Shown here: positions 55,299 to 63,829 of the stretch, piece by piece
How positions within the stretch are numbered: position 1 is the stretch's first letter
How the letters are laid out: each line of letters starts with the position of its first letter
Assembly (NCBI GenBank): GCA_003166955.1
Contig: PMUI01000101.1
Coordinates: 1 to 64,000 of the forward strand
Direction of reading: 5' to 3'
Source of the DNA: Acidobacterium sp.
Lineage (GTDB): Bacteria; Acidobacteriota; Terriglobia; Terriglobales; Acidobacteriaceae
Length of the DNA: 64,000 nucleotides
Notes under the pieces: model-generated
The model's input: only the letters and a program-made list of their open reading frames with translations
Databases searched by the model: none
Told to the model about the DNA's origin: nothing
Made by a program: the position numbers and the translations under genes

Positions 55299-56531
55299 AT
55301 GGACATCCGCCAGGCCATGACTACCCTCGACTACAACCGCGCGCCCTTTCTCGCCATCTGGGAAACGACGCAGGCGTGTGACCTCTCGTGCAAGCATTGC
55401 CGCGCCTCCGCGCAGCCCCTGGCTCACCCCAGCCAGCTCAATACCGGCGAGGCCATGAACCTCATCGACCAGATCGCCGACCTCCAGGTCCCGCTCTTCG
55501 TCTTCACCGGCGGCGATCCCCTCAAGCGCCCCGACATTTTTGAGCTCATCCGCCACGCTGCCGGCAAAGGCGTCCATGCCGCGCTCACCCCAAGCGGCAC
55601 GCCGCTCCTCACCCGCGACGCCATCTTCCGCATGAAGGACTCCGGCCTCTCGCGCCTCGCCGTCTCCCTCGACGGCTCCGTCCCCGAGATTCACGACTCC
55701 ATCCGCGGCATTCCCGGCACCTGGGAGCGCACCGTCCAGGCCATCCAGTGGGCCAACGAAGCGACGCTTCCCATCCAGGTCCACACTGTCGTCAGCCGCC
55801 TCAACATCGCCGACCTCGACAACCTCTCCACCTTCCTCACCCTGAAGCAAATCGTCATGTGGAGCTTCTTCTTCCTCGTCCCCGTCGGCCGCGGCAAAAC
55901 CGACGACCTGCTCACCGGCCAGGAATTCGAAGACGTCTTCGCCAAAATGTGGGACCTTACCAAGCGCGTCCCCTTCGCCATCAAAACCACTGAGGCCATG
56001 CACTACCGCCGCTACCTCATTCAGCAGCGCATGAAAGAAAATCTCCCCACCACCGGCGTGCACGATGACGCCGGCGCGCGCCCCACCTCGCATCCCGGCT
56101 GGACCGTCCGCCACGGACACCCAGGCCAGGGCTCCGAAGACAAGGCCGTCGGCTGGGCCACTAAGCGCGTCAATGACGGACGCGGCTTCGTCTTCATCTC
56201 CCACATCGGCAAGGTCTATCCCAGCGGCTTCCTGCCCATCGAAGGCGGCGACCTGCACACTGACACGCTTGCCCACATTTACCAGGAGTCGCCCATCTTC
56301 ATGAAGCTGCGCGACTCGAACCAGCTCCACGGCAAATGCGGCGCCTGCGAATTCCGCAACATCTGCGGCGGATCGCGCGCCCGCGCCTACGCAGTCACTG
56401 GCGACGTCATGGCCGAGGAGCCGTGCTGCATTTATCAGCCGCGCGGTTATCACCCCGACCCCAACGATAAAGACGCTTCCCCTGCATGCGCCGCCCATGA
56501 TCTCATTCAGCTAGAGGTCGCCCATTCGTGA
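55299..56531 (+). CDS. radical SAM/SPASM protein, AhbD-like (TIGR04053-type)
   Basis: A 410-aa radical SAM enzyme. The core site is CDLSCKHC in ETTQACDLSCKHCRASAQPL, with VFTGGDPLKRPDIFEL; the SPASM extension has CGACEFRNICGGSRARAYAV and EEPCC. Length and the ending VTGDVMAEEPCC match the group related to AhbD, which decarboxylates iron-coproporphyrin III to haem. Its stop overlaps the GTG of the hemG-type gene by 4 bases, which argues for a haem role. ATG 55317 is an alternative start. Confidence 0.85.
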   Translation: MDIRQAMTTLDYNRAPFLAIWETTQACDLSCKHCRASAQPLAHPSQLNTGEAMNLIDQIADLQVPLFVFTGGDPLKRPDIFELIRHAAGKGVHAALTPSGTPLLTRDAIFRMKDSGLSRLAVSLDGSVPEIHDSIRGIPGTWERTVQAIQWANEATLPIQVHTVVSRLNIADLDNLSTFLTLKQIVMWSFFFLVPVGRGKTDDLLTGQEFEDVFAKMWDLTKRVPFAIKTTEAMHYRRYLIQQRMKENLPTTGVHDDAGARPTSHPGWTVRHGHPGQGSEDKAVGWATKRVNDGRGFVFISHIGKVYPSGFLPIEGGDLHTDTLAHIYQESPIFMKLRDSNQLHGKCGACEFRNICGGSRARAYAVTGDVMAEEPCCIYQPRGYHPDPNDKDASPACAAHDLIQLEVAHS

Positions 56532-58048
56532 GTCGGGACGTCATCCTGAGCGGAGCGCCGGGGGCGCGCAATCGAAGAATCGCCATCATCGGCGGAGGCA
56601 TCGCGGGCATGAGCGCCGCCTGGACCCTCGAGAAAGCCCGTCGCGCCGGCCAGCCAATCGAATACTCCCTTTATGAAGCAGCCGGACGTCTCGGCGGCGT
56701 CATCAACTCCGAGATTGTCGATGGCTGCGTCGTCGAAGGTGGGCCCGATTCCTTTCTCACCGAGAAACCCGCCGCCGCTGCGCTCTGCCGCGAACTGGGC
56801 ATCGCCGACCAGCTTCTCCCTTCTAACGACCGCGAACGCAAAACCTACATCGTTGTGAAGAACCGCCTCGTCCCTTTGCCCGACGGCTTGATGTTCATGA
56901 TCCCGACCAAACTTCTCCCAACGGCCTTCACGCGCCTCTTCTCCTGGTCCACCAAACTGCGCATGGCGCGCGAATATCTCTTTCCGCCCGAGCCCGGCAC
57001 CGAAGATGAATCCGTCGCCGACATGACCCGCCGCCACTTCGGCCAGGAAACCGTCGACCGTCTCGTCTCGCCGCTGCTCTCCGGCGTTTACGGCGGCGAC
57101 GCCTCGCAGCTCAGCGTGCGCGCCGTTCTCCCACGGATGGTCGCGATGGAGCAATCGCACCGCAGCCTCACCCGTGCCATGCTCGCCGCGCGCAAGACCG
57201 CGGCTCCGCCATCGCCCTCCGGCAGAAAGCCCGGCTCTCCCCGTTCTCTCTTCACCACGCTCCGCGGCGGCATGAAGCTCATGGTCGACGGCGTCGCTGC
57301 GGAACTCGCTCCCGGCTCCGTTCACCTCAGCACGCCCGTCCAGGCTCTCCACCACAACAGCGACGATTGTCCCGACCCCAAGCCTCCCGACTGCCGCTAC
57401 ACCTGCGGCTGGTGCCTCGAAACCTCCTTTGGCGTGGAAAGATTCGACGGCATCATCCTCGCCCTGCCCGCCTGGGCCGCGGCCGGCCTTCTGCGTCGCG
57501 TCGATCGCCTCCTCAGCAGTCTCCTCTCCGAGATCGCCTACAGCTCCTCCATCACCGTCACCCTGGGCTACAACAGCGCCGACCTCCGCAGCCTCCCGCC
57601 TGGATTCGGCTACCTCGTCCCGCCCACCGAACACCGCAGCATGCTCGCCTGCACCTTCGTCCACGCGAAATTCGCCGGCCGCACGCCGCCGGACAAAGGC
57701 GTTCTCCGCTGCTTCCTCGGCGGCTCCGGCAACGACCATCTCCTCGACGAAAGCGACGCGCGCCTCACCAGCGTCGTCCTGAAAGATCTGTCCGAGATCC
57801 TCGGCCTCGACGCGAAGCCCACCTTCGTCCGCATCGCGCGCTCGCGCCATGCCATGGCCCAGTACGGTGTCGGCCATATCGAGCGCATCCAGGCCATTCG
57901 CGACAACGTTGCCGCGCTGCCTGGCTTCGCTCTCGCCGGCAATGCCTACGAAGGCATCGGCGTGCCCGACTGCATTCGCACAGGCCAGCAAGCTGCCGAA
58001 GCCGTCCTTCACTCCCTCAAAGAACAGCCGGCACCCGCCACGGTCTAG
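56528..58048 (+). CDS. hemG: FAD-dependent protoporphyrinogen/coproporphyrinogen oxidase
   Basis: A 506-aa flavoenzyme of the HemY/CgoX type. The FAD motif is IAIIGGGIAGMSAAWTLEKA, then EAAGRLGGVINSE, EGGPDSFLTEKPAA, TLRGGMKLMVDG and near the C-terminus GNAYEGIGVPDCIRTGQQAA. It oxidises porphyrinogen to porphyrin with oxygen. The start is GTG 56528, inside the preceding stop. The first dozen codons derive from a dispersed GTCATCCTGAGCG element. It is co-translated with the radical SAM gene. The symbol is a best guess among hemG/hemY/cgoX. Confidence 0.9.
   Translation: MSRDVILSGAPGARNRRIAIIGGGIAGMSAAWTLEKARRAGQPIEYSLYEAAGRLGGVINSEIVDGCVVEGGPDSFLTEKPAAAALCRELGIADQLLPSNDRERKTYIVVKNRLVPLPDGLMFMIPTKLLPTAFTRLFSWSTKLRMAREYLFPPEPGTEDESVADMTRRHFGQETVDRLVSPLLSGVYGGDASQLSVRAVLPRMVAMEQSHRSLTRAMLAARKTAAPPSPSGRKPGSPRSLFTTLRGGMKLMVDGVAAELAPGSVHLSTPVQALHHNSDDCPDPKPPDCRYTCGWCLETSFGVERFDGIILALPAWAAAGLLRRVDRLLSSLLSEIAYSSSITVTLGYNSADLRSLPPGFGYLVPPTEHRSMLACTFVHAKFAGRTPPDKGVLRCFLGGSGNDHLLDESDARLTSVVLKDLSEILGLDAKPTFVRIARSRHAMAQYGVGHIERIQAIRDNVAALPGFALAGNAYEGIGVPDCIRTGQQAAEAVLHSLKEQPAPATV
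56539..56581 (+). repeat. dispersed repeat element inside the hemG start
   Basis: CGTCATCCTGAGCG (56539-56552) followed by a GC-rich palindromic part (GCGCCGGGGGCGC) and AATCGAAGAATC. The same core occurs at 50009-50022 between genes. Here it encodes residues 5-18 of the oxidase. Confidence 0.65.
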
Positions 58049-58066
58049 TGCCCCGCAGGCTCCGAT

Positions 58067-59116
58067 TCAGATCCGCTGTTCCGCCACGCCCTCGCCCCGC
58101 CGCGACAGGCTGCGCAGCAGCATAAGAAACCCCACCAGCGCAATCGCGTTCAGCACAATCTTCCCGATCAGATCCATCCGCAGCCACGTGTCACTGCCAT
58201 CAAATCCCGCCACCATGCACACCAGCGTCGCCGCAAAGGCCAGCGCCCATCGGTGCAAATCGCTCCATTGCGGAGACGACGTCCAGCGGCGAATCAGCAG
58301 GTATGCGATCCCCGCCCATGCGACGCCCACCGCCAGGGCCATTCCGAACGGAACGCTCGGCGGCTTCTCGGAAAACTGGAGCCGCAGCAGCGCATACCAC
58401 GGAAATCCCAGCGCCAGCGCCACCAGCCCCACCACCCACGCCGCAGGTGTATGCCTCGACGCAACCGTGCGTCCCACCCCGCGCATCAGGTAGGCCTCCA
58501 CCGCCAGCACCGCAATCGCCACCCCGGCGGCCGCCAGCGTAATCGCCGCCGGACGGTATTCCGGCACGTGCAGCATCATCGGCCGCGCCCGCTTTATCCA
58601 CGCATACCAGGCTATGAACGATCCCAGCAGAAAGATCAGGCTCGTAATCACCAGGCCGCGCGTTCTCAGCCAGGGCTCGTCCCGGCGCCTGGAAAAAATC
58701 AATTCCGTCACCCGCACTGGCACCAGCACCACAAGCACGCTCTCGAACCCCAGCATGAAGAGGAAGAAGATCCAGTTCACGCCCCACACCCGCCCGTAAT
58801 CCACCTGCGCGCCCGGCCACGGCAGCGGCGCCAGAGAAGTCTGATCGATGAAAAGCTCACACGCGATCGACAGCCCCATGCCCAGCATCAGCAGGCTCGG
58901 CCACCCTCCGCGCCACCGCCGCACCACTTCGCGGATGATCAGCGCCCCGCAGCCCCAGGTCAGCACCTCCGGAATGAACACGAAAATGTAACTCACCCGC
59001 GTCGCTCCGCTCAGCACCTCGGCGATGAACGGCGCCAGAAAAACCAGCGTCCACGCCGCTCCTGCACCGCCGCCGCGGCGTGAACTCTGCGCCGCCGTCT
59101 GTACTGTCGAACTCAT
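58067..59116 (-). CDS. multi-spanning membrane protein of unknown function
   Basis: A 349-aa protein from ATG 59116 (AGGA site; GTG 59149 and ATG 59131 are alternatives). It has about nine hydrophobic segments (AWTLVFLAPFIAEVLSG, WIFFLFMLGFESVLVVLV, LVITSLIFLLGSFIAWYAW). No family motif was recognised. The short space to the marR remnant suggests a junction made by deletion. Confidence 0.75.
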   Translation of the reverse strand: MSSTVQTAAQSSRRGGGAGAAWTLVFLAPFIAEVLSGATRVSYIFVFIPEVLTWGCGALIIREVVRRWRGGWPSLLMLGMGLSIACELFIDQTSLAPLPWPGAQVDYGRVWGVNWIFFLFMLGFESVLVVLVPVRVTELIFSRRRDEPWLRTRGLVITSLIFLLGSFIAWYAWIKRARPMMLHVPEYRPAAITLAAAGVAIAVLAVEAYLMRGVGRTVASRHTPAAWVVGLVALALGFPWYALLRLQFSEKPPSVPFGMALAVGVAWAGIAYLLIRRWTSSPQWSDLHRWALAFAATLVCMVAGFDGSDTWLRMDLIGKIVLNAIALVGFLMLLRSLSRRGEGVAEQRI

Positions 59117-59172
59117 CGGGGTCCTGGCCATCGAGCTTCCTGAGTTCACTCACTGTACGCCGAACGCTGAAC

Positions 59173-59412
59173 GCCGTCACTTCTCAAACCGGCGGCGTCA
59201 CCGTCGTCCTCGACCGCCTCGAGAACGCGGGCTACATCCGCCGATCCAGCAATCCCTCCGACCGCCGCAGTGTCCTCGTCGGTCTCGTACACGCGCGCCA
59301 AAAGAAGGTCGCGGCCAACTACGATTTGGTCCAGAAGCAGTTCGAGGCGGTCCTGGCCGGCTTCACCGACCAGGAACTCGAGACCATCCTCCGCTTTCTC
59401 TGTCGCAAATGA
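59173..59412 (+). pseudogene. 5'-truncated MarR-family regulator
   Basis: The last 80 codons encode the recognition helix, wing and dimer helix of a MarR protein: VTSQTGGVTVVLDRLENAGY, IRRSSNPSDRRSVLVGL and QFEAVLAGFTDQELETILRF. The N-terminal dimerisation helices and first HTH helices are missing, and the sequence upstream in the same frame is unrelated. No start codon with a ribosome site is present. It is probably a remnant. Confidence 0.75.
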
Positions 59413-59460
59413 AATGCGGCCCCGTGAATTCCAGGGCCGCGCAACAGACTGAGTTTCGCC

Positions 59461-61401
59461 TTATCCGCCCGGGTGCACCTTCGGCGCCTCCGTCATCGGC
59501 TTCAGGATGTCATCTAGCCGATCCGGCGTCCCTTCCACACGCTCCAGATGCGGATACCGCAGCCCGTCGTGATAATCGAGCGCCAGCACCCGATACGTTC
59601 CTGTGTTCGCGACGATCAGCGAAATCGGATTCGTATTCCCCTTCGCATCGCGAATCGCATCGCTGAGCAACGCCCCGCTGAACTGCCGCCCGTTCACCGC
59701 GATAATCTGCATCCCCGGCCCCAACTTCGCCTGGTCCGCCGCCGATCCCAGCAGCACATCCTCAATCCGCCCGTCGCTGGTCGTGTTGATCCCGATCGAC
59801 CACCACTCCTGCGTGCTTCCGGTTGCCGTCATCGCTGCCTGCGTAATCTCATTCGGCTGATCCGTAAACGTCAGCTTGTACCCGCCGCTTTCAATCCCGC
59901 CCAGCGGCGCATGCGGCGCCTTGCTCGTCAGCCGTTCCTGCAAAAATCCTGCCCAGTCGTAAGGCACCACGTTGTTCAGCGCCTTCACCACATCCTCAGA
60001 GGTGTACGGCACCACCTTCGGCGTCGTATTCCCGCCCAGCCCCTCAAACGCCGCCAGAAAATCGTTCAGGCTCTTTTGGTCCTTCGTCAGCTTCCGGATC
60101 GTCGTGTCCACATCGAGCCATACCAAATCGCCCTCAGTGTAGTAATCCGTGTTCCGCCGCCAGTTGTCCCACGGCGAAGAGTCCCCATACGAATAGAGAG
60201 TCTGCGCCGCAGTCGCTGTGTCCTGCAGATCCCGCCACGTCCGCCCCGGCCGGTAGTCGAGCGTCGCCGCCGTCGCAGCCAAAAAGTCGCGATACTGTGC
60301 CGCCGTCTCAATCTTGCTGCGCGCCGCCAGCACGTTGCCCAGATAGTCCGTCAGCCCCTCGTAGACCCACAGCAGATTCCCCTTCATCGGGTCTTCGTAA
60401 TTCCCCGTCGCCAGCCCCGCCGGCCGCCGATACTTCCCGTTCCACGAGTGCGTGAACTCATGCGGCAACAAATCCGCCGACAGCAGCAGATAGTTGTCAT
60501 CGATGAACGTCCGCTCCGGCACGCGGTCGTCGCTCGACTGGTGATGCTCCAGCCCAAAGTGCGCCACCTGATCGCTCGCCGTCACCAGGAAGTGATAGCT
60601 CTCGTAGTGCCGCGACTGATACAGCGCTCCCGTCTCCCGTACCAGATTGCTGTACCCGTTGATCGTGTCGGGCGAGAGTTTCAGATCCTCCGGTCCGTCC
60701 GCAGCAATATCCAGAAAATGCTTCGGCGTTACCTCCGGCGCAAGCGGAATCTCCACAAAATACCGGCCCGTCAGCAGCGGCGAATCGATCAGCTGCTCCA
60801 GCGATACCGCGCCGAAGTCCACATGCGAAGCGTCACCGCCCGTCTTCGTGAGTGCCGTTCCGTACGCCCAGCCCTGCGGCAGCACCACCGACGGCTGCAC
60901 ATAAATGTCCGCATCGTTCGGATGCCCTGCCGGATACAGCACCAGCTCATTCCAGCTCAGCATCGCCAGATTCGCGCTCGTCGAAGCCCCCGCCGAAAAC
61001 CCCGTCGCCCCCGCCGTCGCCAAAAAATCGTCCTTCACCTCCAGCTGCGTCACGCCCTGCGGCACCGTCACGCGGATCGCATACATATTTACGTCATCGC
61101 GCGTCCACTGGAGCTGCTGCCCATTGGCTGTGATGAACAGCCCCGCCAGATTGTCGATTGGCCCGTCCGGCATGTGCTCGCCCGGAATCCACTTCGCATA
61201 CAGCAGCGTCAGCGGCCCCGGTGTCACCGGAATCGTCATCTGCGCGTGAATCAGCTTGCGCGGCGCATCCGTCAGGTCAGCGGTAATTTTGATCGGCGCA
61301 TTCCTGATGGAATTGTCATCTCTTGTGGGAGCAGTCTGGGCATGAAGGGAAAGTGCGGCAGCGAACATCAGCCCCAACATCGGGCGCGGGCAAAATTGCA
61401 T
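59461..61401 (-). CDS. secreted M61-family glycyl aminopeptidase-like metalloprotease
   Basis: A 646-aa exported protein with a signal peptide (RPMLGLMFAAALSLHAQ). The zinc site is LLPHEFTHSWNGKYRRP (HExxH), with WVYEGLTDYLGNVLAARS supplying the third ligand. A C-terminal PDZ domain (GRIEDVLLGSAADQAKLGPG) covers about residues 530-620. The family trims N-terminal glycine or small residues in the periplasm. It is the only protease on this strand here and has no obvious partner. Confidence 0.92.
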   Translation of the reverse strand: MQFCPRPMLGLMFAAALSLHAQTAPTRDDNSIRNAPIKITADLTDAPRKLIHAQMTIPVTPGPLTLLYAKWIPGEHMPDGPIDNLAGLFITANGQQLQWTRDDVNMYAIRVTVPQGVTQLEVKDDFLATAGATGFSAGASTSANLAMLSWNELVLYPAGHPNDADIYVQPSVVLPQGWAYGTALTKTGGDASHVDFGAVSLEQLIDSPLLTGRYFVEIPLAPEVTPKHFLDIAADGPEDLKLSPDTINGYSNLVRETGALYQSRHYESYHFLVTASDQVAHFGLEHHQSSDDRVPERTFIDDNYLLLSADLLPHEFTHSWNGKYRRPAGLATGNYEDPMKGNLLWVYEGLTDYLGNVLAARSKIETAAQYRDFLAATAATLDYRPGRTWRDLQDTATAAQTLYSYGDSSPWDNWRRNTDYYTEGDLVWLDVDTTIRKLTKDQKSLNDFLAAFEGLGGNTTPKVVPYTSEDVVKALNNVVPYDWAGFLQERLTSKAPHAPLGGIESGGYKLTFTDQPNEITQAAMTATGSTQEWWSIGINTTSDGRIEDVLLGSAADQAKLGPGMQIIAVNGRQFSGALLSDAIRDAKGNTNPISLIVANTGTYRVLALDYHDGLRYPHLERVEGTPDRLDDILKPMTEAPKVHPGG

Positions 61402-61530
61402 TCATCCTCCTGAGCGGCGCGGTGGATCAAAGTGCAAACCCTTAGTGTAACCACTGCGCCACGATCCACCAACGAGCCCTTGCCCTTCTGTACCGCCGGA
61501 GTACACTACCCCGTCCGGAGGTACGCCGCC

Positions 61531-61962
61531 ATGTTTCATGCCTCGTTCCGGTCGCCCCTTTATTGGAACTTCGGCCTCTCGTGGATCGCCTTCGCCCTCG
61601 CCGTCGCGCTGCACGTTGCCGACGAAGCTCGCCACGATTTCCTCGCCACCTACAACCCCAACGCCCAGGCGATTCGCCGCCGCCTCCATATTCCCTTCCC
61701 GCCCGTCTTCACCTTCCGCGTCTGGCTCAGCGGACTCATCGCCGGCGTCTGCCTGCTGCTTCTGCTCTCGCTCTTCGCCTTCCACGGCGCGCACTGGATC
61801 CGCATCGTCGCCCTGCCCCTCGCCATCCTCGTCGGCATCGGCAACGGCTGCCTCCACATCGGGGCGTCGCTCTACTACCGCCGCTGGATGGCCGGCATCC
61901 TCAGCTCGCCCGTCCTGCTGGTCACCGGAACATGGCTCCTCTGGAGCTGCACTCACGCCTAA
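61531..61962 (+). CDS. small HXXEE-like membrane protein
   Basis: A 143-aa protein with four hydrophobic segments. The first contains WIAFALAVALHVADEARHDF, near the HxxEE-type pattern of a membrane-protein family of unknown role. ATG 61531 is chosen for its GGAGG ribosome site, although the frame is open to 61432. Its stop overlaps that of the convergent toxin-like gene by 4 bases. Confidence 0.7.
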   Translation: MFHASFRSPLYWNFGLSWIAFALAVALHVADEARHDFLATYNPNAQAIRRRLHIPFPPVFTFRVWLSGLIAGVCLLLLLSLFAFHGAHWIRIVALPLAILVGIGNGCLHIGASLYYRRWMAGILSSPVLLVTGTWLLWSCTHA

Positions 61963-62327
61963 TGCAAGAACTCCTGTCGATCGGTCCAGTCGAGTTCGCC
62001 GTGCTCTCGAATCAAGCGGGCAAGTGCCCGCACCAGAGTTCCGATGTCGTCAGAGCGAATTGCCTTTTGCTGGACGTAGATGACCCCAGCATGACTGCGG
62101 CCCAGCTCTCTCCATGCTCTTAGGAGTCTCGGAATCGTCCTGCAATCGTAGGTCACAAGTGTTAGACGTTGCTTTGCTGCCTCCGCCAGGCATTCAGCGT
62201 CGGGCCTCCCCCGAAAAGTGCCGCCATTCCACTCGTTGATTGAATGAATGATGACTCGCAGATCCAAGCGTCGCAGCCCCGCCGCGATCTTAGGCGATAG
62301 ATGCTCGTCCAGAAGCAAGCCGACCAT
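61959..62327 (-). CDS. DUF5615 PIN-like toxin
   Basis: A 122-aa protein of the PIN-like DUF5615 group: GLLLDEHLSPKIAAGLRRLD, AECLAEAAKQRLTLVTYDCR and GRSHAGVIYVQQ. Such proteins act as putative RNase toxins and are coded beside DUF433-type antitoxins, as here. The start ATG lies 120 bases after the antitoxin stop. The frame is open for that gap but without a start codon. Confidence 0.82.
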   Translation of the reverse strand: MVGLLLDEHLSPKIAAGLRRLDLRVIIHSINEWNGGTFRGRPDAECLAEAAKQRLTLVTYDCRTIPRLLRAWRELGRSHAGVIYVQQKAIRSDDIGTLVRALARLIREHGELDWTDRQEFLH

Positions 62328-62447
62328 TGGGTATGCTTTCTTAGCCTCCGCCCCAATTGGTACGCGTGTGGCCGAAATTCCACAAATGGAAGGCGGAAAG
62401 ATGCTTTTGAGCCTCTGGGCAGGCGTAAGGGCGAGCTCGGATCTGAG

Positions 62448-62891
62448 CTAGTTTCGTGCCCGTTTGGATACGCGAAATTCCTGAAGGTCTGGTATCAGCT
62501 TCTTCAGCGCATCGAAGTCCATCGCATCGTTCTCCGCCAGCGCCTCATTAATCTCCTTCGGAAACGCCTCTGCATAATGCACAGCAGCCTTCACCCTGAA
62601 CTCCGGCCACTCCAGATGATCCGCCGCCTTCTTCGCATCCCCCTTGTAGGCGCGCACGATCATCATCACTTCCCACACCGCCAGCGAGCTTCCCTGGATG
62701 TAAGACTGCCGGCCCACAGGACTGTCCCGAAAATCGATCAGCGCAAACTCCGACCGCCGCAGCCCTTCCTCCACCAGCCGCGCGCTCAGGTCGCTTGCCG
62801 TCCATCCATGCCGGCGCGCCAGACGCTTCAGCCGCGTCCCGCTCTCTACCGGCAGCCGCATACTCACCACCATCGAGCGCTTCGCCTTCAT
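62448..62891 (-). CDS. antitoxin with ribbon-helix-helix and DUF433-like domains
   Basis: A 147-aa protein. The N-terminal part (MVVSMRLPVESGTRLKRLAR, GWTASDLSARLVEEGLRR) is a ribbon-helix-helix DNA-binding domain. The C-terminal part (QGSSLAVWEVMMIVRAYKG, WPEFRVKAAVHYAEAFPKEI) matches the DUF433 pattern. It should neutralise the DUF5615 toxin and repress the operon. GGGAGGATCGG provides the ribosome site before ATG 62891. Confidence 0.85.
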   Translation of the reverse strand: MKAKRSMVVSMRLPVESGTRLKRLARRHGWTASDLSARLVEEGLRRSEFALIDFRDSPVGRQSYIQGSSLAVWEVMMIVRAYKGDAKKAADHLEWPEFRVKAAVHYAEAFPKEINEALAENDAMDFDALKKLIPDLQEFRVSKRARN

Positions 62892-62905
62892 CCGATCCTC
62901 CCACG

Positions 62906-62928
62906 TTGTAACTATTGTAAGCCTTGTA
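62906..62928 (-). promoter_or_regulatory. 9-bp-period operator overlapping the toxin-antitoxin promoter
   Basis: TTGTA (TACAA on the transcribed strand) repeats at 62906, 62915 and 62924, exactly 9 bases apart. The middle copy overlaps a TACAAT -10 candidate (62914-62919). It lies 15-37 bases upstream of the antitoxin ATG. Such arrays are typical of ribbon-helix-helix autoregulation sites. Confidence 0.7.
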
Positions 62929-62954
62929 GCGCTGTCCTCCGCACCAAAGCCAGG

Positions 62955-63005
62955 GGCCCCTGTACCCCGCCCCCTGTACCCTAAACCCTATCCCCTATAC
63001 CCTGC
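62955..63005. repeat. C-rich CCCTRTA tract
   Basis: A 51-base stretch of imperfect C-rich units (CCCCTGTA, CCCCTGTA, CCCTAAA, CCCTAT, CCCCTATA, CCCTG) just before tmk. No gene overlaps it. It may be an unstable simple repeat or a short protein site. Confidence 0.65.
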
Positions 63006-63009
63006 TCTT

Positions 63010-63699
63010 ATGGCGGAAGGCTTTTTCCTCACCTTCGAAGGCCTCGACGGCTCCGGCAAATCCACGCAGCTCCGCAAGCTTGCCGCCCACCTCGAAGCCC
63101 AGGGCCTCGCCGTCACCGTCACGCGCCAGCCCGGCGGCACCCGTATCGGCGACCGCGTCCGCGGCCTGCTCCTCGATTCAAAGACTGAGCACCTCGACGC
63201 CATGACCGAGCTCGGCCTCATGTTCTCCGATCGCGCTCAGTGCATCGCCGAGGTGATTGCGCCCGCGCTCCACGGCGGCAACGTCGTCCTCTGCGATCGC
63301 TTCACTGATTCCACCGAGGCCTACCAGGGCGGCGGCCGCCAGCTCGGCAGCGAAGTTGTTCTCCGCATGCACAAGCTCATGTGCGGCGGTCTCCATCCCG
63401 ACCTCACCATCCTGCTCCTCGCCGGTTTCGACAAATCCCTCCACCGTGCTCGCCGCCGCAATGACCGCACCGCCCCCGCGGACCTGGACGAAGGCCGTTT
63501 CGAGCGAGAAGACCAGGAATTCCACCGCCGCGTCCACGACAAATATCGTGAGATCGCCGCCCGCGACTCCCACCGCGTCGTCATCATCGACGGCGACCGC
63601 CCCATCGAGGCTATCCACCGCCTGATCACCGCGACGGTCGACGAAAAACTCCGCCGCGCCGGCCTGCTCCCGCGCCTTCCAGCCGCCGGTGTCCGCTAA
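63010..63699 (+). CDS. tmk: thymidylate kinase
   Basis: A 229-aa dTMP kinase. P-loop FEGLDGSGKSTQLRKL, TRQPGGTRIGDRVRGLLLDS, DRFTDSTEAYQGGGRQLG (DR motif) and the lid region with R-rich HRARRRNDRTAP. This is the canonical enzyme for dTTP synthesis, distinct from the P-loop kinase at 39731. Confidence 0.94.
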   Translation: MAEGFFLTFEGLDGSGKSTQLRKLAAHLEAQGLAVTVTRQPGGTRIGDRVRGLLLDSKTEHLDAMTELGLMFSDRAQCIAEVIAPALHGGNVVLCDRFTDSTEAYQGGGRQLGSEVVLRMHKLMCGGLHPDLTILLLAGFDKSLHRARRRNDRTAPADLDEGRFEREDQEFHRRVHDKYREIAARDSHRVVIIDGDRPIEAIHRLITATVDEKLRRAGLLPRLPAAGVR

Positions 63700-63829
63700 T
63701 GGACACCCGGTTCCGCAATCGATCACTTCCCCCTGTCCGACCCTCCGCCGACCCCACCCCAAGCCATACACAAAAAAACACTTAGCCGCAGCTCCCGAAT
63801 GGTGCGGCACATGCAATTACCCTTGAGCA

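Noticed and set aside
59548-61413. 621-codon plus-strand open frame opposite the M61 peptidase
   Set aside because: Arg-rich antisense shadow.
62955-63005. A true telomere or linear replicon end
   Set aside because: It lies inside a normal gene context with intact neighbours; only a simple repeat.
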